A stretch of 33,468 nt of DNA from Clostridiales bacterium (lineage in GTDB: Bacteria; Bacillota; Clostridia; Lachnospirales; Lachnospiraceae), in assembly GCA_021199255.1 (NCBI GenBank), contig JAJQIK010000068.1:1-33468 (forward strand). The letters are read 5' to 3'. Below the pieces are notes generated by a model. The model saw nothing but the letters and a program-made list of their open reading frames with translations. It was not told the DNA's origin and did not search any database. The translations under genes were made by a program, and so were the position numbers. Below are positions 1 through 7,910 of this stretch, piece after piece. Position 1 is the first letter of the stretch. Each line of letters opens with the position of its first letter.

Positions 1-55
1 TGTGCAATAGTAACAAATTTAAAGAAAAGCACAAATTAAACTTGAAATTTACATT
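1..55 (+). repeat. Left copy of a 55-bp perfect inverted repeat bounding the window
   Basis: Bases 1-55 are the exact reverse complement of 33414-33468. It begins TGTGCAATAGTAACA and is AT-rich. Identity stops exactly at base 56 (G here, C in the reverse complement of the other end). No transposase or recombinase lies inside the window. It could be a terminal repeat of an element, the inner edge of a longer inverted repeat outside the window, or a shared assembly-graph node with k = 55. Confidence 0.97.
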
Positions 56-83
56 GAAAATTTAAACAAAATGTTACTAAATT
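54..83 (+). promoter_or_regulatory. Weak candidate promoter for the rfbD operon
   Basis: TTGAAA at 54-59 and TAAATT at 78-83 are separated by 18 bases. The -35 overlaps the last two bases of the inverted repeat. The -10 matches only 4 of 6 consensus positions, so this is a tentative call in an AT-rich stretch where chance matches are common. Confidence 0.25.
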
Positions 84-248
84 ATTACAAAAAGTTTGGG
101 AATGTGCTTAGATGTGGGGGTAACAGATTTGCGGGAAAAGAAAGACGAGGGGTAAGAAGAATCGGTAAGGAAGAATTGGGCTTAAGAATTGCATAATTGA
201 CTCATAAGTTGTAAGATAGAATGAGCGTAGAACAGCAATAAGGAACGC
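56..248 (+). other. Non-coding AT-rich leader upstream of rfbD
   Basis: No credible gene is seen here; the reading frames lack ribosome sites and family resemblance. The stretch carries a weak candidate promoter near its left edge (listed separately) and a second weak one around 189-217 (TTGCAT, 17 bases, TAAGAT). The likely role is the 5' untranslated leader of the polysaccharide operon. The repeat module at 249-357 follows directly. Confidence 0.5.
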
Positions 249-357
249 GGCTATTTGTTTGTGAGCGGAAGCGAATGGCCCCGGAAGGCGGAAAAGAATA
301 ATTTTCACAGAATTTTGCCTCTTTGCGATAAACCGCTTAGAAATGGAGATTATAATG
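249..357 (+). repeat. Dispersed intergenic module, copy A, ending in the rfbD ribosome site
   Basis: It begins with GGCTATTTG (249-257), which pairs with CGAATGGCC (272-280) through two G-U wobbles. A looser second hairpin follows (GGC/AAAA against TTTTGCC). It ends with CTTAGAAATGGAGATT leading into the rfbD start at 355. The same order of parts recurs at 4271-4373 and 10333-10491. The hairpin arms differ in sequence but still pair, which favours a structured element. Confidence 0.7.
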
Positions 358-1203
358 AAAAAGATTATTGTAACAGGCTGTAACGGACAGTTGGGACGGG
401 CTATTAATTTACAATATGCAGGAAATGGGGAATACGAACTGATTAATACAGATGCGGGCGAGTTGGACATTACGAGGATAGACGACGTGATGAAATTTGT
501 GCGTGATATACAGCCCTATGCCATTATCAACTGCGCTGCCTATACGGCGGTGGAGGCCTGCGAGAAGGAGGAGGATCTCGCGTTCAGGATTAATGCTATC
601 GGACCGCGTAATCTCAGTATTGCATCGCAGGAAACGGGCGCGAAGCTGATGCATGTGTCTACGGACTATGTGTTTGACGGAAATGGAAGCAGACCGTACA
701 GGGAGACTGACCCAGTGGGGCCTCAGGGCGCTTATGGAAGAACAAAGCTGGCGGGGGAGAATTTTGTAAAGGAATTTTGCGGGCAGCATTTTATCGTGCG
801 TACTGCATGGCTGTATGGCGACGGTAAAAACTTTGTTAAGACGATGCTGCGTCTGTCCGAGACTAACGACAAGGTAAGGGTTGTCAGGGATCAGGTGGGT
901 TCGCCCACCAGCGCCAGGGAACTGGCCAAGGCCATCGCGTATCTGCTTCCTACGGAGAACTATGGGCTGTTCCACGGGACCTGTGAAGGGGACTGCAGTT
1001 GGGCGCAGTTTACGGAGGAAATATACAGATTGGCGGGCAAAAATACCGTGGTAGAGGGCATAACATCGGAAGAGTACGGCGCGGCCGTAAAACGTCCGGC
1101 ATATTCTATCTTAGAGAATTATATGCTTAAGATGACCACAGATTTTATGTTTGCGGATTGGCATGATGCGATAGCGGAGTATCTTGCGGATGTTCCCAGG
1201 TAG
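355..1203 (+). CDS. rfbD: dTDP-4-dehydrorhamnose reductase (RmlD/RfbD)
   Basis: Last enzyme of dTDP-L-rhamnose synthesis: it reduces dTDP-4-dehydro-L-rhamnose with NAD(P)H in the cytoplasm. The 282-residue protein has the short-chain dehydrogenase layout: nucleotide-binding GCNGQLG at 8-14, STDYVFDG at 102-109 and the catalytic pair Y127/K131 (YGRTK). Length is normal for the family. The start at 355 is preferred over an in-frame ATG at 343, because GGAG at 345-348 lies six bases upstream of 355 and the family N-terminus begins MKKIIVTG. It is the first gene of the locus. The partner genes rfbA, rfbB and rfbC are absent from the window, so they must lie elsewhere if rhamnose is made. A 182-base gap without a recognisable signal separates it from gmd. 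Confidence 0.93.
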   Translation: MKKIIVTGCNGQLGRAINLQYAGNGEYELINTDAGELDITRIDDVMKFVRDIQPYAIINCAAYTAVEACEKEEDLAFRINAIGPRNLSIASQETGAKLMHVSTDYVFDGNGSRPYRETDPVGPQGAYGRTKLAGENFVKEFCGQHFIVRTAWLYGDGKNFVKTMLRLSETNDKVRVVRDQVGSPTSARELAKAIAYLLPTENYGLFHGTCEGDCSWAQFTEEIYRLAGKNTVVEGITSEEYGAAVKRPAYSILENYMLKMTTDFMFADWHDAIAEYLADVPR

Positions 1204-1385
1204 GGGAATGTGGCTGATAAGGGCGCGGGACGCCTCTGGCCGCGCGGCGCCGAAGCTGGACAGACTGCCGGAACGACAAAAGGAAAAGCTTTACAGAAGG
1301 TAGAGTTTATGAGAAAATGATACCAGTTTCAAGATGCGGGAAACGGCATGGAAACGCAGAATAAAAGAAAGGCATGGGAGTTATT

Positions 1386-2456
1386 ATGCAGAGAATAGCG
1401 TTTATTACAGGTATTACAGGTCAAGATGGTTCTTATCTGGCCGAGTTTTTGCTGGAAAAGGGATACGAGGTGCACGGCCTGATTCGCAGGCACAGCATTA
1501 CCAATACGGCGAGAATCGATCATCTGATTGCTTCTGATTATTATAAAGTTAAATTTTTCCTGCATTTTGCGGATACCACAGATTCCAGCAATCTGATGCG
1601 GCTGATTGCCGAGATTCGCCCCACGGAGGTTTATAATCTGGCGGCGCAGTCCCACGTTGGGATATCCTTTGAAGTACCGGAATACACCGCGGAGGCGACA
1701 GGAGTCAGTACCTTAAAGCTGTTAGAGGCAATCCGCGTCAACGGCGGAACGTGCAGATTCTATCAGGCGTCTACTTCGGAACTGTTCGGCGGTATTCCCG
1801 AAACGGCGCCGCAGAGCGAAAAGACTCCGTTTTATCCCAAGAGCCCTTATGGCGCGGCGAAGCTGTATTCCTATTGGATTACGGTCAATTACAGAGAATC
1901 CTATAATATGTTTGCCTGCAATGGCATTTTGTTTAACCACGAGTCACCCAGACGGGGCGAGAATTTTGTTACGAGAAAGATTACGCTGGCGATTGCGAAT
2001 ATTATCGCGGGCAGACAGGAGAAGCTGTCTCTGGGCAATATGAATGCGAAACGCGACTGGGGCTTTGCGGGGGATTATGTGAAAGGTATGTGGCTTATGT
2101 TACAGCAGGATAAGCCTGATGATTTCGTACTTGCCACCAATGAAACCCATACCGTCAGAGAGTTTGTGGAAGCGGCATTTGACCAGTTAGGCATAGAAAT
2201 TCTTTGGAAAGGTACCGGCGTCAATGAGAAAGGGTACGACGCAAAGACGGGCAGGATTCTCGTAGATGTGAATCCTGAGTTCTATCGCCCGGCTGAAGTG
2301 GAATTTCTCTGGGGAGACTGTAGTAAGGCTGAAAAGGTGCTGGGCTGGAAGCGCGATGTAGATTTCAGGGGACTGGTCGCTATGATGATGGACGCGGATT
2401 TACAGGAAATCGCGGGAATGAGCTGCGCTGATTATAGGGCGCAGAACCAGGAGTAA
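1386..2456 (+). CDS. gmd: GDP-mannose 4,6-dehydratase
   Basis: Converts GDP-D-mannose to GDP-4-dehydro-6-deoxy-D-mannose, the first step to GDP-L-fucose and other GDP-6-deoxyhexoses. The 356-residue extended SDR shows TGITGQDG at 8-15 (NADP binding), STSELFG at 129-135 with the catalytic Thr/Glu, Y155/K159 (SPYGAAK), and the family signature [11 protein letters not shown] at 184-194. Length matches bacterial Gmd. The start at 1386 is chosen because GGGAG at 1376-1380 sits five bases upstream; the in-frame ATG at 1374 overlaps that site. Its product would be used by Fcl, encoded at 4408 after one intervening membrane-protein gene. Identification is firm. Confidence 0.96.
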   Translation: MQRIAFITGITGQDGSYLAEFLLEKGYEVHGLIRRHSITNTARIDHLIASDYYKVKFFLHFADTTDSSNLMRLIAEIRPTEVYNLAAQSHVGISFEVPEYTAEATGVSTLKLLEAIRVNGGTCRFYQASTSELFGGIPETAPQSEKTPFYPKSPYGAAKLYSYWITVNYRESYNMFACNGILFNHESPRRGENFVTRKITLAIANIIAGRQEKLSLGNMNAKRDWGFAGDYVKGMWLMLQQDKPDDFVLATNETHTVREFVEAAFDQLGIEILWKGTGVNEKGYDAKTGRILVDVNPEFYRPAEVEFLWGDCSKAEKVLGWKRDVDFRGLVAMMMDADLQEIAGMSCADYRAQNQE

Positions 2457-2524
2457 TTCGGCAACAGAGACTCTAAATCACGCAGCTATGGAAAGCGCGT
2501 AGTTACGAAAAGGCGTGGGTATCT

Positions 2525-4270
2525 ATGCTATCAGTGATATTAATATGGTGCTATATGCTGGTCACTGCCTTTGGGACAGGCTATGGGGTGTTGCGGGCGA
2601 TTACCTCCCGTGTCCCTTATCGAATCAGGCATGTAGACAGTTATTTGATGTGCGGGCTTGTGTGCGTCACGGTGTATGCAGAATTTTTCAGCCTGTTTGA
2701 TCGGGTTGGGTTACTTGCGAATCTGATTCTGTGCGGGGCGTGCGCCCTGATCCTATGGCGCGACAGGCGGGTATTGGGCGGTAAGCTGCGGGAATTGCTG
2801 GCTGGCGCAAAGGGCAAAAGGAAAGCCTGCGTTTACCTGTTTCTCTTCCTGTTATTCGCCTATGGAACCTCACGGGGAATGATTCATTACGATACCGGTC
2901 TGTATCATGCGCAGAGTATTCGTTGGCTGGAAGAATATGGCGTGGTAAAGGGACTGGGGAACCTGCATTGCAGGCTGGCATATAACAGTTCGTCTTTTGC
3001 GCTGTCGGCTCTGTACAGTATGCCCTTTCTGGGAGGGCAGTCCTATCATTGCTGTGCGGGGCTGCTGGCCTTGATCATAGCTGGAATCTGTCTGGAAATT
3101 GGTGATTCGCTGAGAGCCGGAAGGCTGAAGGTCAGCGATTTCGCCCGCGTCATGGGTATTTACTATCTGGTCATTATTTTTGATGAGATGATTTCGCCCG
3201 CCTCTGACTATTTTATGGTGCTGATCGCGTTTTATATTGTGATTCGCTGGCTTGACCTGCTGGAGAGCGGGGAGAAAGTCATCGTGCCCTACGCCCTTTT
3301 ATGTGTTATGGGGGTGTTTTTGGTCACGGTAAAATTGTCAGCGGCGCTGATTCTGCTTTTGACGCTCCAGCCGGCCTATTATCTTCTGAAGGAAAGGAGA
3401 GGGCGGGAGACGGCGGGATATCTGCTTCTCGGCTGTCTTGTGGCGCTGCCTTATCTGATCAGAAATGTGATCATTTCCGGCTGGCTGGTATATCCCTTCA
3501 CCGGAATTGACTGGTTTTCGGTTTCCTGGAAAATACCGAAGGGGCTGGCGGATTATGACGCCAGAGAGATTCAGGTCTGGGGCAGGGGCTATACAGATGT
3601 GTCGCAGTTTGACCGTTCCATAAGGGACTGGCTGCCGGAGTGGTTTCAGGCGTTGGAGAACAGTGATAAGCTTTTGGTGCTGGCGGCGGCATTTTCTGTG
3701 TGTGTGCTGCTGTTATATGGAGTCGGTATGCTGTGGGGGCTGCTGCGCTCCAGAAAGCGCAGCGGGGCAGGAAAACCGTTGGCGGAGCAGTGGCATATGC
3801 TGCTGGTACAGGGAACGATGGCGGGTTCCTTTCTTTTTTGGCTGGGGACGTCGCCTTTGATTCGTTATGGCTGCGTCTATGTATATCTGACTTCCGCGGT
3901 GGTTCTGGGCGGCCTGTACGACAGGCTGGTAAATCGGACCGGCAGAACCGGCGCGGCGGTTCAAAAGAGCGCCGCCCTGTGGCGTCGCAGCGTTAACGGG
4001 CTGTGTATGGCGGCGGTGACGCTGCTTATTCTCTATAAAGCGTGCGCTTTAGGAAGAGAAATCATGGGGGCTTATGTAGATGATTACTGGCTGGCGCAGA
4101 AGGATTACGAGAATTATGAAGTAATTCCCTATGAGCTCAACGGCGTGACCTTTTATTATCCGGCGCAGGGCGATCAGGTCGGTTATGAGAGCTTTCCCTC
4201 TTCGCCGGCCAGAGCGGAGATCGGCTTTCTGGGACAGGAGATCGAGGACGGATTTTACAGTCCGGATTAG
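2525..4270 (+). CDS. Large polytopic membrane protein, LIC_10190-like
   Basis: A 581-residue protein with about ten hydrophobic segments spread over its length and a hydrophilic C-terminal tail of about 75 residues (ending IEDGFYSPD). The segment around residues 120-150 (DTGLYHAQSIRWLEEYG, then GLGNLHCRLAYNSSSF) resembles the LIC_10190 family of polysaccharide-locus membrane proteins, as I recall that family. Their function is not established; the topology recalls GT-C glycosyltransferases or polymerases. It lies between gmd and fcl, so it is probably cotranscribed and acts on the same polymer. The ATG at 2525 has only a weak ribosome site (GTGGG). It is not clearly a flippase: no MATE/Wzx-type repeat pattern was noticed. 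It could serve as a second polymerase. Confidence 0.72.
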   Translation: MLSVILIWCYMLVTAFGTGYGVLRAITSRVPYRIRHVDSYLMCGLVCVTVYAEFFSLFDRVGLLANLILCGACALILWRDRRVLGGKLRELLAGAKGKRKACVYLFLFLLFAYGTSRGMIHYDTGLYHAQSIRWLEEYGVVKGLGNLHCRLAYNSSSFALSALYSMPFLGGQSYHCCAGLLALIIAGICLEIGDSLRAGRLKVSDFARVMGIYYLVIIFDEMISPASDYFMVLIAFYIVIRWLDLLESGEKVIVPYALLCVMGVFLVTVKLSAALILLLTLQPAYYLLKERRGRETAGYLLLGCLVALPYLIRNVIISGWLVYPFTGIDWFSVSWKIPKGLADYDAREIQVWGRGYTDVSQFDRSIRDWLPEWFQALENSDKLLVLAAAFSVCVLLLYGVGMLWGLLRSRKRSGAGKPLAEQWHMLLVQGTMAGSFLFWLGTSPLIRYGCVYVYLTSAVVLGGLYDRLVNRTGRTGAAVQKSAALWRRSVNGLCMAAVTLLILYKACALGREIMGAYVDDYWLAQKDYENYEVIPYELNGVTFYYPAQGDQVGYESFPSSPARAEIGFLGQEIEDGFYSPD

Positions 4271-4373
4271 GCGGCTATTTGTGCCGGAGCGCAACGAATA
4301 GCTTTGATGGCAGACGCACATCTGATATTTGCGTCGCCTCGTCGCTAACGCTTCGGAACGGGGATTGGTGTGA
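4271..4373 (+). repeat. Dispersed intergenic module, copy B, between membrane protein and fcl
   Basis: It starts right after the preceding stop codon. Hairpin 1 pairs GGCTATTTG (4273-4281) with CGAATAGCT (4295-4303). The linker TGATGGCAGACG (4305-4316) is identical to copy C. Hairpin 2 pairs GACGCA with TGCGTC. It ends in CTTCGGAACGGGGATTGGTG, followed by TGA (to 4373), matching the 3' module of the other copies. Here the last part is not the direct ribosome site of fcl, which starts 35 bases further on. Confidence 0.72.
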
Positions 4374-4407
4374 GATTAAGATTTGAGAGAAAGGCAGGAT
4401 AAACATT

Positions 4408-5349
4408 ATGAATAAAACAGATAAAATTTACGTGGCGGGTCATAGGGGCTTAGTGGGAAGCGCTATCGTGCGGAATCTGCAGGCGAAGGGCTATCAGAAT
4501 ATTATCGGCAGAACGCACAGGGAATTGGATTTGACAAATCAACAGGCAGTCAGAGATTTCTTTGAGGCTGAAAGACCGGACGCGGTAGTGCTGGCAGCAG
4601 CCAAGGTAGGCGGTATTAATGCGAATAATACTACTCCCGCTGAATTTGCCTATGAGAATATGCAGATTCAGTGTAATGTAATCAAATGCTGTCATGATTA
4701 TAAGGTAAAGAAGCTGCTGTTTTTGGGAAGCACCTGTATTTACCCTAAGATGGCGCCTCAGCCCATTCCGGAGGACGCCCTGCTGACAGGCCCTCTGGAA
4801 GTGACGAATGAGGCTTATGCCATTGCCAAGATTGCCGGGCTGGAAATGTGCAAATTCTATAAAAGGCAGTACGGGGACGACTTTATTAGCTGTATGCCGA
4901 CTAATCTCTACGGCCCCCACGATAACTATGATTTGCAGGGCTCTCATGTGATGCCTGCCATGATTCGCAAGTTTCACGAGGCCAAAATCAATCAGGCGCC
5001 GTCGGTGGAGCTGTGGGGAACAGGCACGCCGCTGCGGGAATTTCTATATGTAGACGATATGGCGGACGCCTGCGTTTTCTTATTGGAAAATTATAGCGGC
5101 GAACAGCACGTGAATATTGGTACCGGCAAGGAAGTGACTATCAGAGAATTGGCGGAAACAGTACAAAAGGCTGTAGGGTACGAGGGAGAGATTGTGTGGA
5201 ACAAGGATATGCCGGACGGTACGCCCCGCAAGCTGACAGATGTGACCAAGCTGCATGGACTGGGCTGGAAGCATAAGGTGGAGCTGGAGGAAGGAGTACG
5301 GCTTGCTTATGACTGGTTCCGGGAAAATGTGGAAGACGCCAGACTGTAA
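4408..5349 (+). CDS. fcl: GDP-L-fucose synthase
   Basis: Epimerises and reduces GDP-4-dehydro-6-deoxy-D-mannose to GDP-L-fucose with NADPH. The 313-residue SDR protein has GHRGLVG at 11-17, GSTCIYP at 107-113 and the catalytic Y137/K141 in NEAYAIAK. Length is as usual for GDP-fucose synthases. The start at 4408 follows an A/G-rich stretch with GGCAGGA about eight bases upstream. Together with gmd at 1386 it gives a complete route from GDP-mannose to GDP-fucose, which a glycosyltransferase of the locus probably uses. It is the last gene before the independent Spo0A-like unit. Function is firm by motif and pairing with gmd. Confidence 0.96.
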   Translation: MNKTDKIYVAGHRGLVGSAIVRNLQAKGYQNIIGRTHRELDLTNQQAVRDFFEAERPDAVVLAAAKVGGINANNTTPAEFAYENMQIQCNVIKCCHDYKVKKLLFLGSTCIYPKMAPQPIPEDALLTGPLEVTNEAYAIAKIAGLEMCKFYKRQYGDDFISCMPTNLYGPHDNYDLQGSHVMPAMIRKFHEAKINQAPSVELWGTGTPLREFLYVDDMADACVFLLENYSGEQHVNIGTGKEVTIRELAETVQKAVGYEGEIVWNKDMPDGTPRKLTDVTKLHGLGWKHKVELEEGVRLAYDWFRENVEDARL

Positions 5350-5376
5350 CCAGATTTCCAGTGCGATAACTTACCG

Positions 5377-5405
5377 TTTACAGTGCTGTCATTGTTTGAT
5401 ATTAT
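5377..5405 (+). promoter_or_regulatory. Sigma-A-type promoter of the Spo0A-like gene
   Basis: TTTACA at 5377-5382 and TATTAT at 5400-5405 are separated by exactly 17 bases; each hexamer matches 5 of 6 consensus positions. It lies between fcl and the Spo0A-like gene, about 44 bases upstream of the chosen start. With the terminator at 5869-5898 it makes this gene a monocistronic unit. Confidence 0.65.
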
Positions 5406-5411
5406 GTCAAA
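5405..5411 (+). promoter_or_regulatory. Candidate 0A box (Spo0A-type binding site)
   Basis: TGTCAAA fits the core 0A-box pattern TGTCRAA. It overlaps the last base of the -10 and the expected transcription start of the downstream Spo0A-like gene, a position suited to autorepression. It is part of a small inverted repeat, TTTGA (5395-5399) with TCAAA (5407-5411). A 7-base match can arise by chance; its location is what makes it notable. Confidence 0.35.
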
Positions 5412-5448
5412 TGTAGTAATTATTACCGGCAGGAGGAGTAAAAGGGGA

Positions 5449-5829
5449 ATGTTACAAGTAAATAGTGTGAGTAAGCAGGAGTTGGAGCAGGCAATCTCGG
5501 ATTTCATGCTGGAACTGGGAATACCCGCTCATTTGAGAGGGTATCAGTATTTGCGCAGCGCAGTTAGTATGTGCGCGGAAAATATGGAACTGGTGGGCAG
5601 CGTGACGAAGCTTTTATATCCTGACCTGGCGAAATTGTACCAGACGACGGATCAGAAGATAGAGAGGGCTATCCGCAATGCTATTGAGGTATCCTGGGAA
5701 AGAGGAAACAGCGAATTGTTCGAGGAATTATTTGGATACTGTAATGGGAATGGTTACAGCAGACCTACCAATAGCGAATATATTGCCACAGTGGCGGATT
5801 ATATACGTTTGAAATATGAGTTATTGTAA
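5449..5829 (+). CDS. Stand-alone Spo0A C-terminal DNA-binding domain protein
   Basis: A 126-residue protein that is almost entirely the Spo0A effector domain. Residues about 10-125 follow that domain closely: LGIPAHLRGYQYLRSAV at 23-39, SVTKLLYPDLAKLYQTT at 51-67, the recognition-helix region IERAIRNAIEVSWERGN at 71-87, and RPTNSEYIATVADYIRLK at 105-122. The phosphoacceptor receiver domain of true Spo0A is missing, so DNA binding should not depend on phosphorylation. The start at 5449 is chosen because AGGAGG (5431-5436) and AGGGGA (5443-5448) precede it; in-frame ATGs at 5383 and 5404 lie within the promoter. It has its own promoter, a candidate 0A box and a terminator. It likely regulates the flanking polysaccharide genes, itself, or both. 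Domain assignment is firm; targets are inferred. Confidence 0.85.
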   Translation: MLQVNSVSKQELEQAISDFMLELGIPAHLRGYQYLRSAVSMCAENMELVGSVTKLLYPDLAKLYQTTDQKIERAIRNAIEVSWERGNSELFEELFGYCNGNGYSRPTNSEYIATVADYIRLKYELL

Positions 5830-5868
5830 GGGACGGGCTTTGCTCCGGCCATAATATAGCGAATGTGG

Positions 5869-5898
5869 GAAGGAAGAGACAGGTCTCTTCCTTTTTTT
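5869..5898 (+). terminator. Rho-independent terminator after the Spo0A-like gene
   Basis: AGGAAGAG (5871-5878) pairs with CTCTTCCT (5885-5892) over a short loop and is followed by a run of seven T (5892-5898). It closes transcription from the left part of the locus, so the glycosyltransferase operon that follows needs its own promoter. None is clear in 5899-6003; TAAAAT at 5950-5955 with a poor -35 (TAGTCT, 5927-5932) is the best candidate. Confidence 0.88.
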
Positions 5899-6003
5899 GT
5901 ATAACTATGATAGAATTATGTTGAATTAGTCTGACTATTATTGGCAGGCTAAAATAGACAGGCAGGAATTTTCGCACTTTGAGAGAAGGGCATGGTTATC
6001 GGT

Positions 6004-6933
6004 ATGAAGTTACTCAGCGTCATTGTACCTTGTTATAATGAAGAAGAAAATGTCAGGGATTTTTATGACGAATTATTCAGGAACGCGTCTTTTTTTCGGG
6101 AAAAAGAAATAGAAGTAGAGATTTACTATATTGACGATGGTTCCAGTGATAAGACCGCGGAAGAGATTAGAAAGCTCCATGCGGAAGACGAAAGGGTGCA
6201 TATGGTATCCTTTTCCAGAAACTTCGGCAAGGAGGCGGCTATTTATGCCGGCCTGCAGAAGTCGAAGGGGGATCTGGTGGTGTTGATGGACGCGGATTTG
6301 CAGGATCCGCCGTCGATGCTTCCTGAGATGTATGCGTATATAGAGCAGGGATATGATTCCGTGGCAACCAGACGGGTGACGAGAGCGGGCGAGCCGCCGA
6401 TCCGGTCTTTTTTCGCCAGAGTGTTTTATCGGATTATGAATCAGATCTCCAAAACGGAGATTGTAGACGGCGCCAGAGATTATCGTCTGATGACCAGACA
6501 GGTGGTGGACGCTATTCTTGCCATGACGGAATATAATCGTTTTACCAAGGGGATTTTCGGCTGGGTAGGCTATGAGACGAAGTGGCTGGAATATGAAAAT
6601 GTGGAGCGCAGGAAGGGGGAGACGAAATGGTCTTTCTGGAAGCTTTTCCTGTATTCCTTAGAAGGCATTACGGCATTTTCTACGGTGCCTCTCACCATTG
6701 CCTCCGTAATGGGCGTGTTGTTTTGTGTACTGGCCTTTCTCCTGATTATTGTGACAATTATCAGGAAGGTTTGCTTTGGAGATCCCACCTCCGGCTGGCC
6801 ATCTCTGGTATGCCTTATTATGCTGGTAAGCGGCGTGCAGTTGTTTTGTCTGGGTATCGTCGGGCAATACTTATCTAAGACTTATATGGAAGTGAAGAGA
6901 AGGCCGATTTATCTGGTGAAAGAGGATATTTAA
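6004..6933 (+). CDS. GtrB/DPM1-like polyprenyl-phosphate glycosyltransferase (GT2)
   Basis: Probably transfers a sugar from a nucleotide donor to undecaprenyl phosphate on the cytoplasmic face. The 309-residue protein has the GT2 catalytic domain (VIVPCYNEE at 6-14, DDGSSDKT at 44-51, MDADLQDPP at 95-103) followed by two membrane helices near 229-253 and 265-288 and a basic tail with QYLSKTYMEVKRRP. That layout is typical of GtrB, YfdH and ArnC relatives. The family N-terminus begins at M6004; an in-frame ATG at 5992 is possible, but the A/G-rich site at 5983-5990 is almost adjacent to it. The sugar is not predictable. Polyprenyl-phosphate sugars usually serve GT-C enzymes on the outer face, and candidates occur at 16847 and 22445. 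Confidence 0.9.
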   Translation: MKLLSVIVPCYNEEENVRDFYDELFRNASFFREKEIEVEIYYIDDGSSDKTAEEIRKLHAEDERVHMVSFSRNFGKEAAIYAGLQKSKGDLVVLMDADLQDPPSMLPEMYAYIEQGYDSVATRRVTRAGEPPIRSFFARVFYRIMNQISKTEIVDGARDYRLMTRQVVDAILAMTEYNRFTKGIFGWVGYETKWLEYENVERRKGETKWSFWKLFLYSLEGITAFSTVPLTIASVMGVLFCVLAFLLIIVTIIRKVCFGDPTSGWPSLVCLIMLVSGVQLFCLGIVGQYLSKTYMEVKRRPIYLVKEDI

Positions 6934-7826
6934 TGAGCGAGTTGGTCAGTATTATTGTACCTGTATATAACGCGGCGCTTTATATTGGGAAGACCATAGA
7001 AATGGTAACAGGGCAGACTTATCCCGGCTGGGAACTGCTGTTGGTGGACGATTGCTCGTCAGATGCGAGCCTGTTGGAAATCGAGAAGTCCTTGGCAGGC
7101 TATGAACGCCGCCGGGAGGAAGCCGCGCAGCCGGATATTGCCGGGATTGATGTGTATCTGCCCGGAAGCGCAGAGACAGCGGCCTCCATGGGGGCTATGC
7201 CTCCGGAAACGGCGTATGCCTCCGGGGGAGCAGGGAAAGAATGGGGCAGGATCAAGGTAATCAGCAAGAAGCGCAATGAGGGAGCCGCCAGAGCGCGCAA
7301 TACCGGGCTGGCCATGGCGCAGGGCAGATATCTTGCCTTTCTGGACGCAGATGACGTCTGGTATCCCGATAAGCTGACAAAGGAGCTTGCTTTTATGAGG
7401 GACAGGCAGGCCGGGTTCGTATTCAGCGCCTATGAGTTTGGAGATGAGCAGGCGCGTCCTACCGGCAAGGTGGTTCATGTGCCGGACAGGCTTGTTTATC
7501 GGCAGGCATTGTCCAGAACCGTTATTTTTACCACCACAGTGCTTCTGGATCGGGAGAAGATTCCGGACAGGCTGATTCAGATGCCCGTGGTAGAGAGTGA
7601 GGATACGGCTACCTGGTGGCAGATACTCCGGGCGGGATATGCGGCATATGGGCTGGACGAGGTGCTCGCTGTTTACCGCAGGCCGCCCAGATCGCTGTCC
7701 TCCAATAAATTAAAGGCGATCAGGCGTATTTGGAGGTTGTATCGGGAGCAGGAAAAGCTGTCGGTGATCAGCAGCGCACGCTGTTTCCTGTTTTGGGCAT
7801 ACAGGGCGGCTGCGCGGCGGATATAG
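6933..7826 (+). CDS. GT2 glycosyltransferase with an unusual internal insertion
   Basis: A 297-residue family 2 glycosyltransferase, probably adding one sugar to the lipid-linked repeat unit. VSIIVPVYN at 5-13 and VDDCSSDAS at 38-46 start the fold; RNEGAARARNTG at 114-125 and LDADDVW at 137-143 (DxD metal site) continue it. Residues about 58-105 are an Ala/Gly/Glu-rich stretch that interrupts the strand between VDD and RNEG and is much longer than the usual 15-20 residues. The reading frame is intact through it. Its start overlaps the previous stop by one base (TAATG), so translation is coupled to the GtrB-like gene. Acceptor and donor are unknown. Confidence 0.88.
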   Translation: MSELVSIIVPVYNAALYIGKTIEMVTGQTYPGWELLLVDDCSSDASLLEIEKSLAGYERRREEAAQPDIAGIDVYLPGSAETAASMGAMPPETAYASGGAGKEWGRIKVISKKRNEGAARARNTGLAMAQGRYLAFLDADDVWYPDKLTKELAFMRDRQAGFVFSAYEFGDEQARPTGKVVHVPDRLVYRQALSRTVIFTTTVLLDREKIPDRLIQMPVVESEDTATWWQILRAGYAAYGLDEVLAVYRRPPRSLSSNKLKAIRRIWRLYREQEKLSVISSARCFLFWAYRAAARRI

Positions 7827-7890
7827 CTTCCTTGTCCTGAGGATTTCTTTGCGGCAGTCTGCCCTGTCGTGGAAAAGCAGATGATAAATT

Positions 7891-7907
7891 GCTTCGGAAT
7901 GGAGATT
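7891..7907 (+). repeat. Partial module copy D: 3' ribosome-site part only
   Basis: GCTTCGGAATGGAGATT matches the 3' part of copies A, B and C and again sits just before a start codon (7911). A small palindrome with GGCAGTCTGCC lies upstream, but hairpin 1 is not recognisable, so this may be a decayed copy or only a shared ribosome-site context. Confidence 0.45.
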
Positions 7908-7910
7908 GTT

